64,000 bases of DNA. It comes from Lachnospiraceae bacterium (GTDB lineage Bacteria > Bacillota > Clostridia > Lachnospirales > Lachnospiraceae). The position numbers and the translations under genes were made by a program. The notes beneath the pieces are model-generated. The model did no database searches and was not told the origin of the DNA. It saw only the letters and a program-made list of their open reading frames with translations. The stretch is taken from the NCBI GenBank assembly GCA_017543445.1, contig JAFYGB010000069.1, positions 109,954-173,953 of the forward strand. The letters run 5' to 3'. Positions 16,220 through 23,800 of this stretch are shown here, in pieces. Every line of letters begins with the position of its first letter. Position 1 is the stretch's first letter.

Positions 16220-17239
16220 TCACGAACGGTTTTTGAGCACGTGACGCACATTAAAGTCCACGCCGTCCGTCGTACACAGGTGCGTATACGGGGCGGAAGT
16301 GATGCGGTCGACCACACGCTCGGTGTAGGTCCGCCGAAGCAGATCCGGCGTGTAATTCGACGTCAGGATGGTGCTTTTCTTCGCGACCAGGCGATCATTG
16401 ATCAGGCGGAAGAAGTACGACGCAGTGTGCGCCGTGGCCGGTTCCGTTCCCAGATCGTCGATGATCAGAAGGTCACAGTCGAAGAGCATTCCCGTGCGGT
16501 CAGCATCCTCATCCTCGGCATCCTCATCCTTAAAGGACCAGGTGCTCTGCCGAAGGGTAGAGAAGGCGTCCGTTGCCGAAAGATAGAGCACGGAGTAACC
16601 GCGATCCATGACCCTGTGGGCAATGCAGCCGGAGAGGAAGGTCTTACTGGTGCCGGTGTTTCCGGTGATCAGAAGGCTTTCTGCATCCTCCGCCGAGAAG
16701 TTCTCGGCGTAGTTCTTGCAGAAATCCACGATCTGCTCCATGATGTCGCGAACGCTCCATCCGCCGGCTTCGTTCTTCACATTCTCCGGATACAGGCTCA
16801 TATCGAGTTTGTCGAAATTCTGCTCCTCCAGGGAGGTGAGGTTCGAGTAGCGGTAGAGTTGCGAGATGATCAGCTGCCGGCTGCAGGTGCAGGGCTTCCC
16901 GGCGACGAAACCGGTATCCTTACACAGCGGGCAATGATAGTACGGCTCCAGGTAATCCTCGGGAATGCTATTCGCCGCAAGCAGTTGCTTCTGTTTGCGT
17001 CCCAGTTCCTTAAGTTCCTCGGCGAGCGCTGCCCGTTTGCCGGAATCAGCCGGCTCACCGGACAGTGCCGCACGTGCTGCCTGGGCCGAGATCCGCGCCT
17101 GCTCGGCGGCCAGTTCACGATAGCCCGCGACGTTCTCGAATACATGGGTACGCCGCTCGTTATCGATCCGTACGTTTTCATTACGGAGAAGCGAGTAGTG
17201 ACGATTGATCAGGTTTTTGATCTCGTTCGGATAACTCAT
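16220..17239 (-). CDS. DnaC/DnaI-like helicase loader ATPase
   Basis: The 339-residue protein has an N-terminal helical region, a zinc site (CPLCKDTGF...CTC, about residues 103-120) and a RecA/AAA+ domain with Walker A GNTGTSKT and Walker B LLIIDDLGTE. This is the architecture of DnaI/DnaC loaders that place the replicative helicase. The glycine of the usual GxGKT is serine here. It starts within the last codon of the DnaD-like gene (4-base ATGA overlap), so translation is coupled. IstB-like ATPases share the fold, but the DnaD partner favours a primosome role. Confidence 0.88.
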   Translation of the reverse strand: MSYPNEIKNLINRHYSLLRNENVRIDNERRTHVFENVAGYRELAAEQARISAQAARAALSGEPADSGKRAALAEELKELGRKQKQLLAANSIPEDYLEPYYHCPLCKDTGFVAGKPCTCSRQLIISQLYRYSNLTSLEEQNFDKLDMSLYPENVKNEAGGWSVRDIMEQIVDFCKNYAENFSAEDAESLLITGNTGTSKTFLSGCIAHRVMDRGYSVLYLSATDAFSTLRQSTWSFKDEDAEDEDADRTGMLFDCDLLIIDDLGTEPATAHTASYFFRLINDRLVAKKSTILTSNYTPDLLRRTYTERVVDRITSAPYTHLCTTDGVDFNVRHVLKNRS

Positions 17240-18546
17240 GCATTCACCTTCTCTTTCAGCTTCTTATAGATCGCCTCGTTCGCATGACGATTGTAGTCGT
17301 AATCATGCTGCGGGAAATCGTTGAAGTCTTTCTGGGGTGCTGCGGCTTTGCGGGCCGCGGCGGCCGCCTTCTGTTCGTTGCGATGGGCTTCGCTGGCTGC
17401 CCGGATCTCATCCAGAGTGCGCAGTCCTGCCTTATTCCAGTTCGACAGGAGCACATTGTAGTAGTGCAGGATCGAGAGAGAGTCTCCGCTCGAAACGGCC
17501 TGGAGCTGGCGTGTGCGTGTGCGATCGCAAGCTTCCAGGAGGATCTCGTCGGAGGAGGATCCGAAGGTCTCACGCCAACTGTGGATGGAATTCATCTCGC
17601 CGATGGTCGGCTTCATGGTATCCAGTCCGAGTTTCGAAAAGACGATCTTCGTAAACGTGGAGTCCTCCTCGGTGTAGAACGGGTCCGTCTCAAAACGATG
17701 CGCATAGGTGAGGTTCAGGAAATCCGAGACCAGTTTCCGCACGTCGTTCTTCTGCATCGGGATAACATCCTTCAGGCTTTCGTAAACGTCGTCCGCGGTT
17801 TCCTTAAAGGTGTCGAACTTCAGAACGGGTTCTCCGGTCTTCAGGCTCTTTTTGGACTTATACTTCTGGCAATAATCCGCGATCGCGAGTATGGCTTCCT
17901 CATCCTGCTCGAAGCGGCGGAAGATCTCCAGAAGAATGTCGACCTGTACACGCTTCAGTTCACGGTTCATCAGGGAAGGCGCCTGCAACGTCTGCATCAG
18001 GATCATGAAACGAGGATCCGACTCCAGTTTCAGAAGTTCATCCGACTGCTGTGCGGGAACACGGGCTGCTGCTGCATCCTCCAGGCCGTAGCGCATGGGC
18101 TTACGCTCCTGCACAGGCTCACTCGCCTGGGCGGGCTCCACCTCCTGTACAGGCTCGGAAGCAACAACGGTAGTCTCAACGTCCCGAAGTGCCATCTGCA
18201 TCTGACCGTCCTCATCATCTTCGAAGATCAGCATCTTCTCACGACGCGGCGTGACCGGAAGAAGCGTGATCGAAGATAAACGTGCCCCCTTCTGTTCCAG
18301 CGCGATCAGGCCGTTATCTGCCCAGTAGTGCAGGGCATAACAAAGCGAAGTGCGGCTTACGCCGAGCGCCTGCTCCATGTCTTTTAGGCCGATCGAAGCG
18401 CCGTCCGAAGCGGTGAGCGCGTTCAGAAGATAAAGGTAGGTCTTCAGGCAGATTGCATCCGCCGTCATCATGTAATCCGTGATAAAAATGCGCGGCAGCT
18501 GGATCGTGTCCGGCTGCATGCGGTTGTTGACAGGTATCTGTGCCAT
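17236..18546 (-). CDS. DnaD-like replication initiation protein
   Basis: The 436-residue protein carries an N-terminal winged helix (LPRIFITDYMM...SLCYALHYWADNGLI), an acidic Pro/Glu-rich linker (about 110-180) and two DnaD-type C-terminal helical modules. The second has YxxI/W-type residues (ILHYYNVLLSNWNKAGL). In Firmicutes, DnaD recruits the DnaI-loaded helicase to origin or restart complexes. The following gene encodes that loader. The start at 18546 is chosen from homology-like alignment of MAQIPVNN; a longer frame from 18618 would include the promoter region. Confidence 0.85.
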   Translation of the reverse strand: MAQIPVNNRMQPDTIQLPRIFITDYMMTADAICLKTYLYLLNALTASDGASIGLKDMEQALGVSRTSLCYALHYWADNGLIALEQKGARLSSITLLPVTPRREKMLIFEDDEDGQMQMALRDVETTVVASEPVQEVEPAQASEPVQERKPMRYGLEDAAAARVPAQQSDELLKLESDPRFMILMQTLQAPSLMNRELKRVQVDILLEIFRRFEQDEEAILAIADYCQKYKSKKSLKTGEPVLKFDTFKETADDVYESLKDVIPMQKNDVRKLVSDFLNLTYAHRFETDPFYTEEDSTFTKIVFSKLGLDTMKPTIGEMNSIHSWRETFGSSSDEILLEACDRTRTRQLQAVSSGDSLSILHYYNVLLSNWNKAGLRTLDEIRAASEAHRNEQKAAAAARKAAAPQKDFNDFPQHDYDYNRHANEAIYKKLKEKVNA

Positions 18547-18608
18547 AGTTTCTAAGTCCCCATTTTCCTGTGACCGGCGCCGATCGCACCGGTTACACTC
18601 TACGAAGA

Positions 18609-18637
18609 ATTCTAACACAGAAAGGCGACTTTGTTAA
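18609..18637 (-). promoter_or_regulatory. Promoter of the dnaD-dnaC operon
   Basis: Minus-strand TTAACA (18632-18637), 17 bases, TAGAAT (18609-18614). Confidence 0.55.
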
Positions 18638-18695
18638 GGCAAAAACGGCACTTTTTCCGCCCGTTGGGAGGGCTTTTCTTGAGTTCGTTTTGCTC

Positions 18696-18869
18696 TGTGG
18701 AAAGTGTTGAAAAAGTGGATAAATCGGTTTTCCAAATCGGGCAAATGTGGCGTTTTCCCAGGCCGTTCGGTGGTTTGAAGAGGGGAGGGCTCCGCCGTGT
18801 TCAATCCACAAATAATCCACATTTTCCGAAGCCGCCGGAGGAACCGTAGCTTGTGGAAAATGTGGATAA
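18696..18869. promoter_or_regulatory. Cluster of DnaA-box-like sites
   Basis: One exact DnaA box (TGTGGATAA, 18861-18869) is joined by one-mismatch sites AGTGGATAA (18714), TAATCCACA (18813) and TGTGGAAAA (18852), and two-mismatch sites TGTGGAAAG (18696) and CAATCCACA (18802). They fill the gap between the murC stop and the dnaD promoter. DnaA control of the primosome operon is the simplest reading. Confidence 0.5.
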
Positions 18870-18888
18870 AAGATACACCAAAGATGGG

Positions 18889-20289
18889 TTATTCGTTTGA
18901 AAGTAAGTAATCACCGAACTCGTGGATGTTTCCGCTGCCGCTCATGGTTATCAACAAATCGCCGTTGATATCCTGCTTGAGAAGGAAATTCTTCATATCG
19001 TCAAATGTCGGACAATAGTGCGCGTCGACCCCGTTTTTTTGCAGCGCTTCGCACAAAAGTTCGGAGCTTACGCCGAGGGTGTCGGTCTCGCGTGCAGGGT
19101 AGAGTTTCATGAGTACGACGTGGTCCGCCAGAGACAGTGCCTGCACGAATTCGTTGAAGAATTGCTTCGTGCGGGAGTAGGTGTGGGGCTGGAAGAGCGC
19201 CCAGATCTGACGGTGCGGGAAGTTCACCGCGGCCTTAAGGGTCGCCTCGATCTCCTGCGGGTGGTGGGCGTAATCGTCGTAGAGCATGCCGCCGCCCCAC
19301 GGACCCTTTTTCTCGAAGCGCGCGCCTGCGCCGGTGTACTCCGCGATCGCGGGAACGATCGTCTCGGGGCGGATGCCCATCAGTAGCGCTGTTACGATGG
19401 CGGAGAGGCAATTGCCCACGTTGTGGATGCCCGGCACGGAGAGCTGAACATGCATCAGACGCATCGCGCAGCCCTTCTTACATACGTCGAATTCGTAGTA
19501 GGGCGTGCCCGGGATCAGGGCGATATTCTCCGCGTGATAATCCGCGTTCACGTCGGTCATATTATAAGTAACGACGCGGCAAGCCAGACCGGCCGTCAGC
19601 TCGTCGAGGTTTTTGATCGCGTAGTCGATCACGACCGCGCCCTCGGCGGGAACATTTTCCATGTAAACACGGAAGGAATGGCGGACATCGTCCATGTCTT
19701 TAAAGAAATCCATGTGCTCCGCCTCGATGTTGAGAACGATCTCATACAGGGGGTAGAGGTAGTGGAAACTGTTGGTGTATTCGCAGGCCTCCGCCAGGAA
19801 GACGGGGCTCTTGCCGCAGCGCACGGTGCCGCCGATCTTCGGAAGCTCGCTGCCGACGGTGATGGTCGGGTCCAGACCGGCCGCCAGGAGGATGTGGGAC
19901 ATGATCGAGGTGGTCGTGGTCTTACCGTGGGTGCCGGCGACGCCGACGGAGATCGGGTATTCGCGCATGATCTGGCCCAGCAGCTCGCCGCGGGTGAGCA
20001 TCGGGATGTTCATGGCCGCCGCTTTCGCGAATTCCGGGTTATCCGGATGGATGGCTGCGTTATAGACCAGCAGGCCGACATCCTCGGTAATGTGGGAGGC
20101 ATCGTGGCCGATCCACACCTGAAAGCCTAAGTTCTTCAAATAGTTGGTCTCGATGCTTTCCGCACGGTCGGAACCGGTGACGTGAAAGCCCTTCTCTCTG
20201 AGTATAAATGCGAGTCCGCTCATGCTCATTCCGCCGATGCCGATGAAATGAACGTGGCAGGGCTTCTCCGAATCGATCTGAAATGACAT
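18889..20289 (-). CDS. murC: UDP-N-acetylmuramate--L-alanine ligase
   Basis: MurC adds L-alanine to UDP-MurNAc in cytoplasmic peptidoglycan synthesis. The 466-residue protein starts with the nucleotide motif FIGIGGMSMSGLA, has the ATP loop GTHGKTTTTS, and ends with a Mur ligase C-terminal domain containing DDYAHHPQEI and QPHTYSRT. All three Mur domains are complete. The start at 20289 follows AGGAAAGG. Frames reaching 20376 begin upstream of the predicted promoter. It is transcribed alone. Confidence 0.95.
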   Translation of the reverse strand: MSFQIDSEKPCHVHFIGIGGMSMSGLAFILREKGFHVTGSDRAESIETNYLKNLGFQVWIGHDASHITEDVGLLVYNAAIHPDNPEFAKAAAMNIPMLTRGELLGQIMREYPISVGVAGTHGKTTTTSIMSHILLAAGLDPTITVGSELPKIGGTVRCGKSPVFLAEACEYTNSFHYLYPLYEIVLNIEAEHMDFFKDMDDVRHSFRVYMENVPAEGAVVIDYAIKNLDELTAGLACRVVTYNMTDVNADYHAENIALIPGTPYYEFDVCKKGCAMRLMHVQLSVPGIHNVGNCLSAIVTALLMGIRPETIVPAIAEYTGAGARFEKKGPWGGGMLYDDYAHHPQEIEATLKAAVNFPHRQIWALFQPHTYSRTKQFFNEFVQALSLADHVVLMKLYPARETDTLGVSSELLCEALQKNGVDAHYCPTFDDMKNFLLKQDINGDLLITMSGSGNIHEFGDYLLSNE

Positions 20290-20354
20290 AGTAGTAAGCC
20301 TTTCCTGAAACTGTAAGGACATGCGCCCCACAGTATGTGATAAATAATAAATCA

Positions 20355-20383
20355 AGTATAGCGCAATCCGCGTCAAAGTTCAA
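20355..20383 (-). promoter_or_regulatory. Promoter of murC
   Basis: Minus-strand TTGAAC (20378-20383) and TATACT (20355-20360), 17-base spacer. Confidence 0.6.
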
Positions 20384-20466
20384 GATGAGGGGGCATTTTC
20401 CGCATAAAAACGAGGGGGGATTCCTTACGAAGCGATTACGCTTTCCTTAAGGATTTTCGCGGGTGA

Positions 20467-20495
20467 TTGTACGAGAAAAATACATCTTGTATAAT
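20467..20495 (+). promoter_or_regulatory. Upstream promoter of the zinc-ribbon/TIR array
   Basis: TTGTAC (20467-20472), 17 bases, TATAAT (20490-20495), about 120 bases before the first gene of the array. Confidence 0.55.
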
Positions 20496-20528
20496 GTCGG
20501 TAGTACGGTGGGAAACCATCGGTTTTTC

Positions 20529-20581
20529 CTTTACGTGCGCGCGCGCATGCGGTATAATAGAGTATTATAGGCAGCACGTAA
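20529..20581 (+). promoter_or_regulatory. Inverted repeat around a second -10 box
   Basis: CTTTACGTGC (20529-20538) and GCACGTAAAG (20572-20581) form a perfect 10-bp inverted repeat that encloses TATAAT at 20551-20556. It may be an operator or, when transcribed from the upstream promoter, a leader hairpin 37 bases before the first start codon. Confidence 0.45.
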
Positions 20582-20617
20582 AGAATAGACATAGGTGAGC
20601 CGGAGAGGAGGTCCGAT

Positions 20618-21745
20618 ATGCACGCTTATAATTGTAAGATCTGCGGTATGCCGTTGGACATTCTTGAGGGAATGCATGTCTGTACGTGTGAACATTGCGG
20701 CAGTTCCCAGACATTACCGAAACTCGGCAACGAGGAGCGTATCGCGGCGATCAACCGGGCGAACCAGCTCCGTCGAAACGGGAATTTTGATCGTGCTTTG
20801 CAGATGTTCGAGGAATTGGTCGCACAGAAGGATCCGTACGATCTTTATGATAACGAGGATGCCGATCTGATCTGGTCGCTGGTTTTGTGCCGCTATGGCA
20901 TCCGCTATGAGGTCGATCCTACGACCCAAAAGCCAGTTCCGGTCTGCCGCCGGCCGCAGGATAAGAATATTACAGAAGACGAGGATTATCAGCGCGCTCT
21001 ATCCTGTGCGGATTTCGAGCAGAAGGTTGCGATCATGGATGCGGCGCGTCGGATCTCAAATACAGGAAACATCACGTTGGAATGTCCGAAACCGGAAGAG
21101 GTTCAGGACGCTCCGAAAACATTTAGCAAGGAAGATGTCGACGATATCCTGGAAGCGATCCGCGGAGAGAATGAATACGATGCACCGGAAGTAGCTCGTG
21201 AGGAAAAAGCGTCCGATACCGTGACAGCGGAAGCCGTTTCGATGGTATCTCAAGAAGCGGTTCAAACGCAGACAGAGCGCGATTCACGGGAGGTTCGGAA
21301 TACGCGACTTGCGCTCCAAGAAGTCGATGATGAATGGAACTGGTTGGAGAAGGAGGACGCATATCACTATTTGGTATCGCTGGGGGATTATGAAGACGCG
21401 AATTTGATCTTAGATGAGTATCGATATGAACAACTCCCGAAAAAAAAGAATGATGAGTGGCTGAGTCAAGAGGATAAAAAGGGGCTGCGGTACGTGCTTT
21501 TGGCGCTTGCGGGGATCAGCCTGATCGTCGGGATCGCCTTGGGCAGTCAGGCAACTAAGAGCGACTCCTATGAGGGCAGTTTCCTTACGGCCGTGTTGGA
21601 AGTGACGATCCTTATGATGATCGTTCTCGGTATTCCGGTCGCACTGTATCTATTTAACGACCGAATCGCGAAATGGAAGAGAGATTTTTTTGGAAGAAAT
21701 GAGGAATCTGAGGAAGACCGGGAATCGGAGGAGGACCCAAAATGA
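20618..21745 (+). CDS. Zinc-ribbon/TPR-like membrane protein, TIR-less member 1 of the array
   Basis: This 375-residue protein begins with a zinc ribbon (CKICG...CTCEHCG) and the AINRANQLRRNGNFDRALQ helical repeat shared by all five array members. Up to AARRISNTGN (about residue 150) it aligns with its neighbours. It then lacks the TIR domain and runs through an acidic linker, a LGDYEDANLI repeat and two membrane helices (about 290-345) with a charged tail. GAGAGGAGG precedes the start. The stop overlaps the next start (ATGA), so the array is an operon. Function unknown; it could be an accessory or decoy partner of the TIR members. Confidence 0.72.
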   Translation: MHAYNCKICGMPLDILEGMHVCTCEHCGSSQTLPKLGNEERIAAINRANQLRRNGNFDRALQMFEELVAQKDPYDLYDNEDADLIWSLVLCRYGIRYEVDPTTQKPVPVCRRPQDKNITEDEDYQRALSCADFEQKVAIMDAARRISNTGNITLECPKPEEVQDAPKTFSKEDVDDILEAIRGENEYDAPEVAREEKASDTVTAEAVSMVSQEAVQTQTERDSREVRNTRLALQEVDDEWNWLEKEDAYHYLVSLGDYEDANLILDEYRYEQLPKKKNDEWLSQEDKKGLRYVLLALAGISLIVGIALGSQATKSDSYEGSFLTAVLEVTILMMIVLGIPVALYLFNDRIAKWKRDFFGRNEESEEDRESEEDPK

Positions 21746-23769
21746 CTGTATATACATGTAAAATGTGTGGTGCCCCGTTGAAGATCACCGAGGGCATGAC
21801 GGTTTGCGAATGTGAGTACTGCGGTACCTCTCAGACTCTGCCGAAGATCGGCGATGAGAAGCGTATCGCGGCGATCAACCGTGCGAACCATCTGCGCCAG
21901 AGCGGGGATTTCGACCGCGCGGAGCAGGTGTATGAGGATCTGATCGCACAGGAGGAGTCCGGCGAACTGTACGGGAATGTTGACGGCGCGGGGGATGTAA
22001 GCCGGGCCGAAGAGCTCGCTGCGATCCGGCAGATGGATGCGGATCTGTTTTGGTCATTGACACTGTGCCGTTACGGCATCGAGTATGTGACTGATCCTAC
22101 GACCGGACGGAAGATCCCGACCTGTCACCGCCTGCAATATAAGAACATTCTGGACGACGATGATTATCGTCGTGCGGTTTCCTATGCGGATTTCGAGCAG
22201 AAGGAATTGATCCTGTCCGAGGCCCGTTATATTTCGAACGTGCAGAAACGCATCCTCGAGATCTCGAAGCAGGAAGATCCGTACGATGTGTTCATCTGCT
22301 ATAAAGAAAGCGATGAGCAGGGCACTCGCACGAAGGACAGTGTGCTGGCCCAGGATATGTATTATCTATTGGTTCGTGAAGGTTTTAAGGTCTTCTTCGC
22401 CCGTGTGACTCTGGAGGGGAAATTGGGAACCGAATATGAGCCTTACATATTTGCGGCCTTGCATTCAGCGAAGACCATGATCGTGATCGGCACGAAGAAG
22501 GAATATTTTGAGGCGCCCTGGGTGAAGAATGAATGGATGCGGTACCTGGCCATCATGAAGGAGGACCGCAGCCGTCGTCTGATTCCGGCGTATCAGGGAA
22601 TGGACCCGTATGACCTGCCGGATGCGCTTGCAACGTTCCAAGCACAGGATATGTCGAAACTCGGTTTCATGCAGGACATCCTGGCAAACATTGGCCGAAT
22701 GGCTCAAGAAGAGAGCGGGAAGAACTCTGCGATCCGAGAGACACTGGTAGTCGCGGACATGACCGAGACGGCGCCGTTATTACGTCGTATCGGCTACTTC
22801 CTCGAGGACGGGGAGTTCGACCGGGCGGCGCAGTATTGCGATCGCGTGCTGAATATAGAACCCGAATGTGCACAGGCCTATGTGTATAAACTGATGGTCG
22901 AGAAGAAAGCACACACGCTCGAGGAACTGGAGTGGACGCTCGATGAGGACGGAATCACCTACGACGACAGTTATAAAAAAGCGATCCGTTTTGCGGATCC
23001 GGAGTTGAAGGAAAAACTCAAGCGGCTCGACCAGCAGATGATCTACAACGATGCGGTTTCCAAAATGCAGAAGACCGAGGATCTGGTCCTTATGGCAGAG
23101 GCGGTTTCGGAGTTTCGGACCATTCCCGGGTTTAAGGATGCGGATGAGAAACTTTTGGAATGCATTGTGCTGAAGAAAGAACTGTTGGAGAAACAGTATA
23201 ACGAGGCAACCCAGGATATGGCGAGATTACTGGACCCGGCGACGCCGCGATATGCCTCACCGTTTTTCAAATTGGCCCAGCAGTTTGATACGATCGCACA
23301 TATGCAGCCGGACGAGGAACTGAGTGGACTGGAGCGAGACCAGATCCGCATTTGCATCCAGATCAGTGCGGATAAGACACGGGAGTGCAAATACCTCGGT
23401 GCGGTCGCAGAATTAGACCGGGCGACGCTTCCGAACGATGTGAAGACGGCGTGCAGGCATCTGGAGGAATTGGGTGACTATAAGGATGCACGGAAATTAG
23501 CGAGTGCATGTCGAAGCAACATTAAAAATCGGGAAATGTGGAGGTTGACCAGCGCAGCCAGGACGGCGGAGCGGGTGGCACAGGAAACCGCGGAAAGAGA
23601 GAGGTCCGTGGGCGGATCTGAAAGGGGCTTCCGAGATCTTCCGGCACCGCTTCAAGTCATTATTGCTCTGGGCATAGCAGCTTTTGTGATAGTGATTCTC
23701 TATGGGTTCCTGACGGGAAAACTCACATTAGGGGAGCTGTTCAAAGCACTTCTTGAGATAGATGACTGA
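21742..23769 (+). CDS. Zinc-ribbon/TPR/TIR membrane protein, member 2 of the array
   Basis: The 675 residues hold a zinc ribbon (C6, C9, C24, C27), TPR-like helices (about 38-175), a TIR domain (about 181-318: YDVFICYKES, FKVFFARVTLEGKL, EYEPYIFAAL, MIVIGT, APWVKNEW), a helical-repeat region with LGDYKDARK, and one C-terminal membrane helix (about 632-655). Acidic residues E231/E233 sit where TIR NADases carry their catalytic glutamate; which one is catalytic cannot be told by eye. The family is widespread but uncharacterised in gut Firmicutes. NAD-cleaving immune or stress signalling is a hypothesis. Confidence 0.78.
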   Translation: MTVYTCKMCGAPLKITEGMTVCECEYCGTSQTLPKIGDEKRIAAINRANHLRQSGDFDRAEQVYEDLIAQEESGELYGNVDGAGDVSRAEELAAIRQMDADLFWSLTLCRYGIEYVTDPTTGRKIPTCHRLQYKNILDDDDYRRAVSYADFEQKELILSEARYISNVQKRILEISKQEDPYDVFICYKESDEQGTRTKDSVLAQDMYYLLVREGFKVFFARVTLEGKLGTEYEPYIFAALHSAKTMIVIGTKKEYFEAPWVKNEWMRYLAIMKEDRSRRLIPAYQGMDPYDLPDALATFQAQDMSKLGFMQDILANIGRMAQEESGKNSAIRETLVVADMTETAPLLRRIGYFLEDGEFDRAAQYCDRVLNIEPECAQAYVYKLMVEKKAHTLEELEWTLDEDGITYDDSYKKAIRFADPELKEKLKRLDQQMIYNDAVSKMQKTEDLVLMAEAVSEFRTIPGFKDADEKLLECIVLKKELLEKQYNEATQDMARLLDPATPRYASPFFKLAQQFDTIAHMQPDEELSGLERDQIRICIQISADKTRECKYLGAVAELDRATLPNDVKTACRHLEELGDYKDARKLASACRSNIKNREMWRLTSAARTAERVAQETAERERSVGGSERGFRDLPAPLQVIIALGIAAFVIVILYGFLTGKLTLGELFKALLEIDD

Positions 23770-23800
23770 TACTCTCGCGGGGGAATATGGAGAAGGAAAT

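Noticed and set aside
16220-17239. IstB-type insertion sequence helper ATPase
   Set aside because: No transposase is adjacent and the gene is translationally coupled to a DnaD-like gene, which fits a helicase loader.
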